64,000 nucleotides of DNA, taken from the NCBI RefSeq assembly GCF_029910655.1, contig NZ_CP123897.1, positions 2,841,547 to 2,905,546 on the forward strand, written 5' to 3'. The notes under the pieces are model-generated. The model was not told the origin of the DNA. It did no database searches and saw only the letters and a list, made by a program, of their open reading frames with translations. The position numbers and the translations under genes were made by a program. Numbering within the stretch: position 1 is the stretch's first letter; each line of letters begins with the position of its first letter. This DNA is from Methylomonas sp. UP202 (GTDB lineage Bacteria > Pseudomonadota > Gammaproteobacteria > Methylococcales > Methylomonadaceae). Shown here one piece after another: positions 35,265-44,703 of this stretch.

Positions 35265-37667
35265 ATGGAAAATACGCCTTCAACGCTCATTACCCGCATC
35301 CGCCAACGCCTGTTTGGCGTCGAGCCCTCGCCTGTCGGTCCGGTTGCGACAACGATGGATGAGGATGTGCCGCGTTATCCGCCCTTCATGAAGGGGCTGC
35401 CGGCGGCGCCTGTGGAACGCATCCTGTCCAGTCAAACGGAGTTGATTGCGGCTATCGAACAGGCGCTGGCCATGCCGGATAGTCTTTATCAAACCATAGC
35501 TGCGCCGGTCATACGCCGTTATGCAGCCTTCAGTCACTTGTTGCCGGCTTCAGAGTCTCATCATCATCGCGGCGCCGGTGGCTTGTTTCGGCACGGATTG
35601 GAAGTCGCCCATTGGGCGACCTTGGCTTCCCAAGGCAGTTTGTTTGCCACGTCAGCATCACCCAAGGAACGAAAAGCACAAGAATTACGCTGGCGTCTGG
35701 CGGTCTGTTTTGCGGGGCTGTTGCATGACATCGGCAAACCGGTCGCCGATATCGCCGTAGTCGACGCACAGGGGCAACATACCTGGAACCCTTGCGATGA
35801 AAACATCACGGACTGGGCTGTGCGACATGAGATCGACCGATACTTTCTGCGCTGGCGGGACAACCGCCATAAACGCCACGAGCAATTTTCGGCCTTGGTG
35901 ATCGAGCGCGTCCTGACCCGCGAAGCCCGCACTTTCATTCTGGAGTCCGGCCCCGACATCATGCAGGCCATGCTGGAAACCATTAACGGTTTGGACCGCG
36001 GCTCCAAAGTTTACGCATTGGTGATCACCGCCGACTGCAAAAGTGTGGAACGGGATTTAAAAGCGCATTATCAAAACATCGATTCGGCCTTGGGCATGCC
36101 GGTGGAGAAGTACTTGTTCGACGCCATGCGCCGCTTGGTCAAGTCCGGACAATGGACCGTTAACGAAAAAGGCGCTCGGCTATGGCGTTTTGAGGATGGC
36201 CTGCATATCGTCTGGCGAGCCGGTGCGCAAGACATCGTTACCCTGCTGGCCAAGGACAAAGTTCCCGGCATTCCACGCGACGAAGACACCTTGGCGGACA
36301 TCCTGATCGAACGCGGCTTGGCAATCCCTAAGTCCTGGCCGAATGGTCGGCAATACCGTTATTGGCAGATGCAGCCAGAAGGCTTGGACAATCCGCTGTA
36401 TCTGTTACGCCTGAAATCCGCGGAACTGATTTTCAGCGGCGAGCCGCCGATTGTGATAGCCGCTCAGGAAATCAACGAACAGGATGCGACCATAGTAAAA
36501 GCCGAGCCCGTTACCAATCCGGCACCGCAAATCAGCAAACCGGCAAAAGCCAAAAATCTCGCGGTTCTGAAGCAACCCCAACGCACTGATAAGCCGAAGC
36601 CAGTTGAGCCAAAAGAACCCCAGATAGAACTTGATCGTGACATAAGCGCTGAACTCGATCTACCGGCCCTTGAATCGGCACCAGGCATTTCAAATTCCTT
36701 GCAACCAGATCCCGGTCAAGGAACGTCGCAATCCAAATCAACCGATGGCGCCCCTGCGTTAAGTCAGACCGAGCAACCGAAAAACGCAACGCCAGCTAAA
36801 CCGACCAACACAGAAAAAACAGATTCAGCAGCAAAGAGTGATTCTTCCTCTACTGATACGAAATGCATCGCTAATCCGGTCGACAGCGCCAAGTGCTGGT
36901 TGGAAAGGCACGGCGATGCCGGTCAATGGCTAATGGACATCGCCAGCATGCTCAATCAAGGCCAATGGCAGTTAGGCAGCGATCTATTGGAATTCCAAGA
37001 CAAATACTTGCTCCGTTTTCCGGCGACGGCTGAAAAACTCGCCATCGATCCGCCCCAGTTCATCAAAATGCTGGAGGAGACGGGTTGGCTGGTGACCGAC
37101 GTCCTGTCGCCGATGCGCAAGGTACAAACTATTCAATCCGTTCGCGGCATCCTGCTGGCATTGGAACCGAGTTCGGCTTTGAAGGCATTATTGAAATCCC
37201 AAGCCAAAGCCACGTCGACGGCGTCATCCGTGCACTCTCCAAACGGCAATACGGACAAGACCAGAGATCCATTTAAGTCTTTTCAGCCTCAAGACGAGGC
37301 CATTCGGGAACCTAAGCCTGTTCGGTCCAAATCAAACGCGCCCTTCAAGCAAAAATCAATCAGCGACAAGGCGTCAGACAGTTCCGTCAATTCCGAGCCT
37401 GATAAGGCAAGTGATCCCGTAACAACCCCACCGGCAAAACCCGGAACGATCGATTTGCTGATCGCGCATGTGCGGCAACAAAACATTCCGCCCGATGAAT
37501 CATCGCCAGACGGTCACTGGCACACAGTGTCCAATACCGCGCTGGAACAATTTCTAACGCAACATCCTACGATCAAGCGCACTCGCCTGATGCTGTATAT
37601 TGCCAACCATCCAGATTGTCGATCGGTCAGTGCCATGGAAGGCATTCAGGTTCGGTTACGCCCATGA
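35265..37667 (+). CDS. traI: MobH-family relaxase (TraI_2 type)
   Basis: The 800-residue protein has the MobH signature: a histidine cluster SHHHRGAGGLFRHGLEVA (residues ~98-115) and the HD-type motif FAGLLHDIGKPV (H154, D155) in the TraI_2 domain. A long Pro/Lys-rich linker (~430-530) leads to a C-terminal DUF1528-like domain from ~540 (AKCWLERHGDAGQWLMDIASMLNQGQWQLGSDLLEFQDKYLLRFP). The relaxase nicks oriT and leads the strand into the recipient. Its TGA overlaps the traD ATG. MobH relaxases are typical of SXT/R391 elements and IncA/C, IncHI and IncP-7 plasmids. Confidence 0.9.
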   Translation: MENTPSTLITRIRQRLFGVEPSPVGPVATTMDEDVPRYPPFMKGLPAAPVERILSSQTELIAAIEQALAMPDSLYQTIAAPVIRRYAAFSHLLPASESHHHRGAGGLFRHGLEVAHWATLASQGSLFATSASPKERKAQELRWRLAVCFAGLLHDIGKPVADIAVVDAQGQHTWNPCDENITDWAVRHEIDRYFLRWRDNRHKRHEQFSALVIERVLTREARTFILESGPDIMQAMLETINGLDRGSKVYALVITADCKSVERDLKAHYQNIDSALGMPVEKYLFDAMRRLVKSGQWTVNEKGARLWRFEDGLHIVWRAGAQDIVTLLAKDKVPGIPRDEDTLADILIERGLAIPKSWPNGRQYRYWQMQPEGLDNPLYLLRLKSAELIFSGEPPIVIAAQEINEQDATIVKAEPVTNPAPQISKPAKAKNLAVLKQPQRTDKPKPVEPKEPQIELDRDISAELDLPALESAPGISNSLQPDPGQGTSQSKSTDGAPALSQTEQPKNATPAKPTNTEKTDSAAKSDSSSTDTKCIANPVDSAKCWLERHGDAGQWLMDIASMLNQGQWQLGSDLLEFQDKYLLRFPATAEKLAIDPPQFIKMLEETGWLVTDVLSPMRKVQTIQSVRGILLALEPSSALKALLKSQAKATSTASSVHSPNGNTDKTRDPFKSFQPQDEAIREPKPVRSKSNAPFKQKSISDKASDSSVNSEPDKASDPVTTPPAKPGTIDLLIAHVRQQNIPPDESSPDGHWHTVSNTALEQFLTQHPTIKRTRLMLYIANHPDCRSVSAMEGIQVRLRP

Positions 37668-39490
37668 AATCCGATTACGACTACCAGTTTCCCTGGCGGC
37701 CCATCTTCGAGGTGTATGCCATCTCGGGTTGGTTGGGCGGTGCCGGTTTGGCGTATTTCACCAGTCGTTGGTCGGGCTTGCCGCGTGAGCCGTTCGACTG
37801 GTTGATGACGGCGTGTGGAATGATGGCGTGTTGGCGGCTGTCACCGGCATTGAGTTTATGGTACCGCAAACGCCGGTTGCGGCAGTTTCGATTCCAATAT
37901 CTGGATGCCGAGAAGCTTGTCACCCTGGTGAATCGTAACCCTGAAGCCTTGTGGTTCGGCTGGGGATTCGATTGGGTACAAAAGCATGCGCAATTGGCCT
38001 ACGAGATTTTGAAACGGGATGTCTCGACATTAATACCCAGCGATCATCAACGCATGGGATCGGCCTGGATTCACGGCCTGGAAGTATCCGAAAGTGACAT
38101 TCGCCAGCCCTTGCAGCATACCGCCGGCCATACGCTGCTGGTCGGTACTACCGGCGCCGGTAAAACCCGCGCCTTTGACGTGTTAGTGACACAAGCCGTG
38201 TTGCGCGGCGAAGCGGTGATCATCATCGATCCCAAAGGCGACAAGGATCTGATGGCCTGCGCCAAACGCGCCTGCGCCTTGGCCAAGCGCCCGGATCGCT
38301 TCGTATATTTCCACCCGGCGTTTCCGGAAGACAGCGTGCGACTTGATCCCTTGCACAATTTCAACCGGCCTTCGGAAATCGCCAGTCGCATCAGCGCCAT
38401 TTCGCCCAGCGAAAGCAGTAACGATCCCTTCAAGGCGTTCGGTCAAAAATCACTGGATAACGTGATTCAGGGCTTGATGGTAATTGAGGAACGACCAACG
38501 CTAGTGAAATTGAGGCGTTACCTGGAAGGCGGTCCTTCGACACTGGTGATTCAAGCCCTGGAACGCTATTTCGACAACAACCTTGGCCATTGGCGACAAG
38601 AAGCGCGGCCTTACCTGAAAAGTGCTAAGGACATCGATTACAAGGCAACAGGATTAGTGCGATTTTACCGGGAGGTCGTGCAGTACCAATTGCCGAATCT
38701 GGATTTGGAAGGCTTGTTGTCCTTGTTCGAACATGACCGGGCGCATTTCAGCAAGATGGTCGCCTCCTTGATTCCGATCATGAACATGCTGACCTCGGGT
38801 TCCTTGGGCCCCTTGCTGTCACCGAATCCGAACGACGTAGATGACTTGCGGCCGATCACTAATACCGGTCACATCATCGAAAAAGCCCAGGTGGCTTACA
38901 TTGGCTTGGACTCGTTATCGGATGGCATGGTGGGCAGTGCCATTGGCTCGATTCTGTTGGCTGACTTGGCGGCCTTCGCCGGCGATCGTTACAACTACAG
39001 TGTCTCGGACCGGCCGGTGAATGTGTTTGTCGACGAAGCGTCCGAAGTCATCAACGATCCCTTCATTCAGGTGTTGAATAAAGGCCGTGGCGCCAAGATT
39101 CGCCTGTTCATCGCCACGCAAACCTTTGCCGATTTTGCCGCCCGCACCGGTTCTCAGGACAAAGCCCGGCAAGTGCTGGGTAACGTCAATAACCTGATCG
39201 CGCTCAGGATCATGGACAGCGAAACTCAGCAGTACATCACCGACAACCTGCCGAAAACCCGGCTCAAATACATCATGCGCACCCAAGGCGTGGCCACCAG
39301 TGCCACCAATCCCACGGTGTTCTCCGGCAATGTCGGTGAGCGCTTGATGGAAGAAGAAGGCGATTTGTTTGCGCCGCAGTTGTTGGGGCAACTCCCCGAC
39401 TTGCATTACATCGCCAAGTTATCCGGAGGCCGGATAGTCAAAGGTCGGTTGCCGATTCTGCGTTCTGCACAAGACCGCCAAAGCGCCTGA
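37664..39490 (+). CDS. traD: TraD type IV coupling protein
   Basis: The 608-residue ATPase has two N-terminal membrane segments (about residues 17-33 and 45-60), Walker A GTTGAGKT (161-168), IIIDPKGDKDLM, a Walker B-like VNVFVDEASE and the family's IATQTFADFAART motif. It links the relaxase-DNA complex to the secretion channel. The ATG at 37664 overlaps the relaxase stop; the longer frame starts inside the relaxase gene. The MobH relaxase-TraD-DUF4400 order is that of SXT/R391 cores. The frame is intact. Confidence 0.92.
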   Translation: MKSDYDYQFPWRPIFEVYAISGWLGGAGLAYFTSRWSGLPREPFDWLMTACGMMACWRLSPALSLWYRKRRLRQFRFQYLDAEKLVTLVNRNPEALWFGWGFDWVQKHAQLAYEILKRDVSTLIPSDHQRMGSAWIHGLEVSESDIRQPLQHTAGHTLLVGTTGAGKTRAFDVLVTQAVLRGEAVIIIDPKGDKDLMACAKRACALAKRPDRFVYFHPAFPEDSVRLDPLHNFNRPSEIASRISAISPSESSNDPFKAFGQKSLDNVIQGLMVIEERPTLVKLRRYLEGGPSTLVIQALERYFDNNLGHWRQEARPYLKSAKDIDYKATGLVRFYREVVQYQLPNLDLEGLLSLFEHDRAHFSKMVASLIPIMNMLTSGSLGPLLSPNPNDVDDLRPITNTGHIIEKAQVAYIGLDSLSDGMVGSAIGSILLADLAAFAGDRYNYSVSDRPVNVFVDEASEVINDPFIQVLNKGRGAKIRLFIATQTFADFAARTGSQDKARQVLGNVNNLIALRIMDSETQQYITDNLPKTRLKYIMRTQGVATSATNPTVFSGNVGERLMEEEGDLFAPQLLGQLPDLHYIAKLSGGRIVKGRLPILRSAQDRQSA

Positions 39491-39492
39491 TC

Positions 39493-40125
39493 ATGACGCG
39501 CAATCTGTTGTTCAGCCTGATGCTTTGGCTACTGGAAGTGATTCTGGTGGCCAGTTTAGTGTCGGACCGTTGGACGCGTGAACTGCAGCGCGCCGAAGAT
39601 CAAATGATGATCGGCTATTTTGGCGTCGATAAAGAATCTCAAATTAGCCACACCGCGCAACGCTGGTTCGATCGTTTTTTTGTCAGCACCGGTATCCGAG
39701 AAAGCGTGTTCCGCTACTTCATCCCGACCGAGCGCGAACGCCAGATGTCCAAAGGCTTCGAGGATGTGGGGCGCAACGATTTGTTTCCCTTTATCGAAAG
39801 CCGACTGAACGTGCTGTGGGACACGATCTTTCAAATGATCAAACGCCTGACCACGGCCTGCATCTGGTTACCGTACCTGGCCGCCGCCTTGTTGCCGTTT
39901 GTCGTCGACGGACTGGTGCGGCGCAAGATCAGTCAGACCAACTTCGATTACCCCAGTCCCATGGCGCATCGCTACAGCCTTTACCTGATTTTAGGAGCGC
40001 TGTATCTGTTGTTGGTCAGTTTGACCTTGCCGTTTCCGATTCTACCGCAAGCCGTCCCGGTAGGCGTCTTTGCCGCCGCCTATGCCGTCAACGTGCTGTT
40101 AGCCAATACGCAAAAGCGCGTATGA
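39493..40125 (+). CDS. DUF4400-type membrane protein of the transfer core
   Basis: The 210-residue protein has an N-terminal helix (LLFSLMLWLLEVILVASLVS), a hydrophilic middle (WTRELQRAEDQMMIGYFGVDKES) and three C-terminal helices (TACIWLPYLAAALLPFVVDGLV, YSLYLILGALYLLLVSLTLPFPIL, VPVGVFAAAYAVNVLLA). DUF4400 proteins occur directly after traD in MobH systems; their role is not settled. It follows traD by 2 bp. The last 56 codons are duplicated in diverged form at 49540-49710, with 48 identical residues. Confidence 0.82.
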   Translation: MTRNLLFSLMLWLLEVILVASLVSDRWTRELQRAEDQMMIGYFGVDKESQISHTAQRWFDRFFVSTGIRESVFRYFIPTERERQMSKGFEDVGRNDLFPFIESRLNVLWDTIFQMIKRLTTACIWLPYLAAALLPFVVDGLVRRKISQTNFDYPSPMAHRYSLYLILGALYLLLVSLTLPFPILPQAVPVGVFAAAYAVNVLLANTQKRV

Positions 40126-40331
40126 ATAAGGCTTTACATCAAATAGATCAATAACTCGGCATCCCAACGTAATTCGGTAAACAATGAATACTCTCGCCAC
40201 CCAGTACTCAGTACCCAACATAGTTGTCGCCCGAAAGGCCGGAGTCTATTCGCCTTAGGACTCCAGCGTTGTCGGAGATATTTACAGCAGCAGTTAATCG
40301 GAATAGCGAATCTCAACTTAACGACATTGTC

Positions 40332-43300
40332 CTACTCGCAGAGGTTGAATTTTAACTCGCCATCGCTTCTCCAGTGCCGTACCAAAGTAACAATACGGTG
40401 GGCAAGACTCAAAATATCGTCGATAGCGGTATAAACCACCGGAATCACCACCAGACTCAACGCGGTCGATGTCAGCAAGCCGCCAATCACGGTAATCGCC
40501 ATCGGTGCCCGGAAACTCGGGTCGGCACCCAAGCCCAACGCGATCGGCAGCATGCCGGCGCCCATTGCGATCGTGGTCATCAGGATCGGTTGCACCCGCT
40601 TGCGGCAGCTGTCGATCACCGCATCCAGCCGACTCAGTCCGTGCTCCCGGCGAGCGATCATCGCGTATTCGACCAGCAGTATCGAGTTTTTGGTGACGAC
40701 GCCCATCAGCATCAACAGCCCGATCACACTCGGCATCGCGAAACTGCCGCCGGTTATCAGCAAGGCCAGAAAGGCCCCACCCAAGGACAAGGGCAGCGCG
40801 CCGAGTATCGTCACCGGTTGGCTGAAGTCGCCGAACAATAACACCAACACCACATAGATGCACAACACGCCTATCGCCATCGCGCCGCCGAAACTGCCGA
40901 ACAACTCGTTCATCCGTTGCGCATCGCCCGATTCTATCGTCCGCACTCCGGCCGGCAGGTTTTGCATCGCCGGTAATTGCATGGCCTCGGCCAACACGTC
41001 GCCGACCATGCGCTCGCCCAACTCGATTTCGAAGGTGGTGTTGCGCATCCGATCCAGCCGGTCGATTTGCTGCAAGCCGCCGGCCAGGCGGATGTCGGCC
41101 AAGGTTGCCAAACTGACGCTGCCGCCGCGTCCGGCCACCCGCAGTTGGCCGATTTCGTCCAAGCTGTGGCGCACGGATTCTGCCAGCCGCACCCGAATCG
41201 GAATTTGCCGTTGCGGCAGATTCAGCTTGGCCATCACGTTGGAATAATCGCCGTAACTGGCGACCCTGACCACCTCGGCCAAGGCCTCGACCGTGACGCC
41301 CAATTCGGCGGCCTTGCCGAAATCAGGGGTGATCTGAATCTCCGGGCGTTGCAGGCTGGCGCTCGAAGTAATATTTCCAAGACCGTGCAGTTGGCGCAAC
41401 TCGAGCTCGACCGCATCGGCGGCCCGGCGCAAGGCTTGCGGATCGTCGCTGGCCAGGGTCAATTGCAGTTTTTCGCCGCTGCCGCCGGCACCGACGGCGA
41501 TGCGCACGCCGGGCAGATCGGCCAGTTGCTCACGAATCGCCGCTTCAACCGTGGCTTGATTATACGGGCGCTCGGCGCGGTCGCGCAGGCTCAAGGTCAA
41601 GGTGGCCTTACGCACCTCGTAGTTGGTGGATGCGGCATCCGGACCGCCGCCGCCACTGCTGGATACGCCGTCCGCGGTGAATACTTGGGTGACGTCCGGC
41701 AGTTCGCGCAAGCGGCGTTCGGCTTCGGCGGCGATGCGGCGGGTTTGCGCTAGCGTGCTGCCGGGCGGTAATTCCAACGAAACCTTGGTTTGACTGTTGT
41801 CGGCCGCCGGCACGAATCCCTTGGGTAGTAAAGGCATCAGGCTCAACGATCCGGCCACGAACGCTACTACGCCTATGCCAACCACCCAGCGATGGCTCAG
41901 ACACCAATCCACCGCCTTAAGATAGGCGCGCATCGCCACACTGTCGCCGCTATCGCGCTCCGGATGAGGTTTCAGCAGATAGGCCGCCATCATCGGGGTC
42001 AGCAAGCGCGCCACCAACAACGAGGCCAGTACCGCCGCGGCGGCGGTCATGCCGAATTGGCGAAAAAATTTGCCCGCTACGCCACCCATAAACGCGGTTG
42101 GCAAGAACACCGCGACCAAAGTAAAGGTGGTGGCGATCACCGCGAAGCCGATCTCGTCGGCCGCGTCCATCGCCGCTTGCAGCGGCGTCTTACCCATCCG
42201 CAGGTGGCGGACGATGTTTTCGATTTCGACGATGGCATCGTCCACCAAGATCCCTACCACCAAGGCCAAGGCTAGCAGCGACAGAATGTTCAGGCTGAAA
42301 CCGAAATACCACATTGCCGCGAAGGTCGGCAGAATGGATAAGGGTAAGGCGACCGCCGCAACCAGCGTCGCCCGCCAATCCCGCAAAAACCACCAGACTA
42401 CAATGACGGCCAGGAAGGCGCCTTCGTAGAGCAAGTGCATGGAACCGGTAAAATTGTCTTCAACCGGCTGGACGGTGTTAAAGGCTTCGCGGATTTGCAC
42501 TTGCGGATTGGCGGCGGCAAACTCGGCCAGCGCGGCGCGCACCGCGTCAGCCACCGTGACTTCGCTGGTGCCTTTGTTGCGGACGATGTCGAAACCAATC
42601 ACCGGCCGGCCGTCCAAAGTCGCGTAGGTGGAACGTTCGGCGATGGTATCGCTGATGTCGGCAATTTGGTTCAATTTAATGTGGCTGCCGTTGGCCAGCG
42701 GAATGTCCAGGTTGCGCAGTTCGCCGGCCGTCGCTACCCGGCCCAGGGTGCGCACTGCTTGTACACCGCCGCCGATGTCGCCGCGGCCGCCGGACGCGTC
42801 TTGCTGTACTTTTTTGAGTTGCGTCGCCACCTCGCTGACCAACGCGCCCAAGCCCGCCATCCGCACCGGGTCCAGATCGACGTGCACCTCGCGATCGACA
42901 CCGCCGATACGGGTTACCTTGCCGACGCCAGTCACCGCCAACAGCCGCTTGCTGACGTCGTTATCGACGAACCACGACAAGGCTGCTTCGTCCATGTTGT
43001 CGGCGCTGACCACGTAAGTCAATATCGCACTGCCAGCCGTCGTAGTCTTGGAGACAATCGGCGCCGCCATCGCCGACGGCAATTCCGAGCGGGCGCCGTC
43101 GACCGCGTTGCGCACCTGATTCAGTGCCTCTTCGGAGTTTTTATCGATGTTGAACTCGACCTTGATCGACACCGAGCCGTCAGTGATGGTGGTGCGTACA
43201 TGCTCGACACCACCGATCGCGGCAATCTTGTCCTCGATCTTGCGCGCCACTTCGGTTTCGAGCTGAGCCGGCGCCGCGCCTTCCAAGGTGGCGGCGACAG

Positions 43301-43436
43301 TGATGGTCGGCACTTCGATGTCCGGAAAGTTTTGTTTGCCTAATTCCTTAAGGCCCATGCCGCCCATAATCGACAGCACCGCGAACAACAATAGACTGGG
43401 CACCGGTTTGCGGATAGCCCATGCGGAAAAATTCAT
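40332..43436 (-). CDS. RND multidrug efflux permease (HAE-1 type)
   Basis: The 1034-residue protein is a full-length AcrB/MexB-type permease: an N-terminal helix (VPSLLLFAVLSIMGGMGLKELG), two large periplasmic loops, and the conserved VVGILVDDAIVEIENIVRHL segment carrying the proton-relay aspartates. It exports lipophilic compounds using proton motive force. It is last in a four-gene minus-strand operon (tetR-OMF-adaptor-permease), 139 bp after the adaptor gene. That gap holds a GC-rich palindrome (near 43530-43546) that may adjust expression. The substrate range cannot be predicted. Confidence 0.92.
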   Translation of the reverse strand: MNFSAWAIRKPVPSLLLFAVLSIMGGMGLKELGKQNFPDIEVPTITVAATLEGAAPAQLETEVARKIEDKIAAIGGVEHVRTTITDGSVSIKVEFNIDKNSEEALNQVRNAVDGARSELPSAMAAPIVSKTTTAGSAILTYVVSADNMDEAALSWFVDNDVSKRLLAVTGVGKVTRIGGVDREVHVDLDPVRMAGLGALVSEVATQLKKVQQDASGGRGDIGGGVQAVRTLGRVATAGELRNLDIPLANGSHIKLNQIADISDTIAERSTYATLDGRPVIGFDIVRNKGTSEVTVADAVRAALAEFAAANPQVQIREAFNTVQPVEDNFTGSMHLLYEGAFLAVIVVWWFLRDWRATLVAAVALPLSILPTFAAMWYFGFSLNILSLLALALVVGILVDDAIVEIENIVRHLRMGKTPLQAAMDAADEIGFAVIATTFTLVAVFLPTAFMGGVAGKFFRQFGMTAAAAVLASLLVARLLTPMMAAYLLKPHPERDSGDSVAMRAYLKAVDWCLSHRWVVGIGVVAFVAGSLSLMPLLPKGFVPAADNSQTKVSLELPPGSTLAQTRRIAAEAERRLRELPDVTQVFTADGVSSSGGGGPDAASTNYEVRKATLTLSLRDRAERPYNQATVEAAIREQLADLPGVRIAVGAGGSGEKLQLTLASDDPQALRRAADAVELELRQLHGLGNITSSASLQRPEIQITPDFGKAAELGVTVEALAEVVRVASYGDYSNVMAKLNLPQRQIPIRVRLAESVRHSLDEIGQLRVAGRGGSVSLATLADIRLAGGLQQIDRLDRMRNTTFEIELGERMVGDVLAEAMQLPAMQNLPAGVRTIESGDAQRMNELFGSFGGAMAIGVLCIYVVLVLLFGDFSQPVTILGALPLSLGGAFLALLITGGSFAMPSVIGLLMLMGVVTKNSILLVEYAMIARREHGLSRLDAVIDSCRKRVQPILMTTIAMGAGMLPIALGLGADPSFRAPMAITVIGGLLTSTALSLVVIPVVYTAIDDILSLAHRIVTLVRHWRSDGELKFNLCE

Positions 43437-43575
43437 GATTTTGCTCCCGCGCCCGAAACCGCTCGAGGCGGCGCTTGGGCGCTGATAAATGACGATGCGT
43501 TCGGCATCGCGGCTAAAAAACGGTCGTTGGCAGGCGCCCGCGGGCGCTCTACCGGATGGATTACTTAGACTCGGT

Positions 43576-44703
43576 TTAAATCTTGGGCGTTACGCTGACG
43601 ATGTCGCCATCCTTTAAAAACGCCCCGCCGCTCGCGACCAAGCGGGCATCGGCGGCAATCCCCTCGCGGATTTCCACCCAATCGCCTACCCTACGACCAG
43701 TGACGACGCTACGTTGAATCACCGACTTGGCATTTGGGTCGGCCGCGCCGGACGGGGCGGCAATTTCGAACAAATAATCGCGGCCGTCGCGTAAAACCAA
43801 CGCGGTTTGCGGCACCGCCAGCGCGGCATGGTCGGCGACGGCGATGCTGCCTTGCAAATACATGCCCGGTTTGGCGGCGGCGCTGGGAATATCGACGTAA
43901 ACCAGCGCGTTGCGGGTGGTATCGTCCACGGTAGGCGCGGTCATCCGCACAGTGCCGCTCACCCGGCCGCCGTCCGCCAAGCTCAATTCAACGGTTTGGC
44001 CGGGCCGAATTTGGGCGAGCTGCTGGGCGTTGACCTCGGCCCGCCACTCAACCCGTCCCTGCCGCACCAGCCGGAACAATTCGGTGCCCGCCGCCACCAC
44101 GTCGCCCAGGCCGGCGCTACGGGCCGAAATCACGCCGTCGTCCGAGGCAACGATGTGGGTCTGGCGCAAGCGAATCCGCTGGTTTTCCAACTCGGCTTCC
44201 GCCAAGGCCAAGTCGGCGCGGGCGGTTTGTTCGGCGATCACGTATTCGTCGATTTTCTGCGACGATAGCGCGCCGCTGTCTTGAATTTCGCGGGCGCGGG
44301 CGGCATCGGCGCGGGCCTTGGCCAAATTCGCCCGGCTTTTATCGACGCTGGCTTGTTGCTTGTGCAGTTCGGCAACGACGGTGTCGTCGGCCAACACCGC
44401 TAAATCCTGGCCGCGCTTGACCCGGTCGCCAACATCGACCAAGACTTGCTTGATGCGCAAACTGCCGATTTCGGCGCCGATTTTGGCTTCCTGCCAAGCC
44501 GCCACCGCGCCGTTGACCTTGATCGTGGTCGGCCAGTCTTGCCGACTGGGCGTCAGCGTTTCGACCGCCAGCACCGCCTTGGATCTGGCGGCGATCGCCG
44601 CCGGCGCCGGCGCGCTGGTCAGGGCCGGTAACGCAATGCTCAGTCCGGCCAAGGTCAGGCCGGCAATCCAGGTCGGTAACGAAAATGTTTGATGGATATT
44701 CAT
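43576..44703 (-). CDS. RND efflux periplasmic adaptor protein
   Basis: The ATG at 44703 gives 375 residues with an N-terminal membrane anchor (IAGLTLAGLSIALPALTS). It shows the lipoyl halves (LRIKQVLVDVGDRVKRGQDLAVLAD and VASDDGVISARSAGLGDVVAAGTELFRLV), a coiled-coil hairpin between them (KQQASVDKSRANLAKARADAARAREIQ), and a beta-barrel domain. GAGGAGT precedes the ATG, which overlaps the stop of the OMF gene (ATGA). It bridges permease and outer-membrane channel. The longer frame to 44898 reads through the OMF gene and was rejected. Confidence 0.9.
   Translation of the reverse strand: MNIHQTFSLPTWIAGLTLAGLSIALPALTSAPAPAAIAARSKAVLAVETLTPSRQDWPTTIKVNGAVAAWQEAKIGAEIGSLRIKQVLVDVGDRVKRGQDLAVLADDTVVAELHKQQASVDKSRANLAKARADAARAREIQDSGALSSQKIDEYVIAEQTARADLALAEAELENQRIRLRQTHIVASDDGVISARSAGLGDVVAAGTELFRLVRQGRVEWRAEVNAQQLAQIRPGQTVELSLADGGRVSGTVRMTAPTVDDTTRNALVYVDIPSAAAKPGMYLQGSIAVADHAALAVPQTALVLRDGRDYLFEIAAPSGAADPNAKSVIQRSVVTGRRVGDWVEIREGIAADARLVASGGAFLKDGDIVSVTPKI

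Noticed and set aside
40241..40264. GGAGTC/GACTCC hairpin between the DUF4400 and RND genes
   Set aside because: Only a 6-bp stem with a 12-base loop and no T-run, too weak to call a terminator.
42435..43343. 302-codon plus-strand frame opposite the RND permease gene
   Set aside because: Antisense shadow of a full-length conserved permease.
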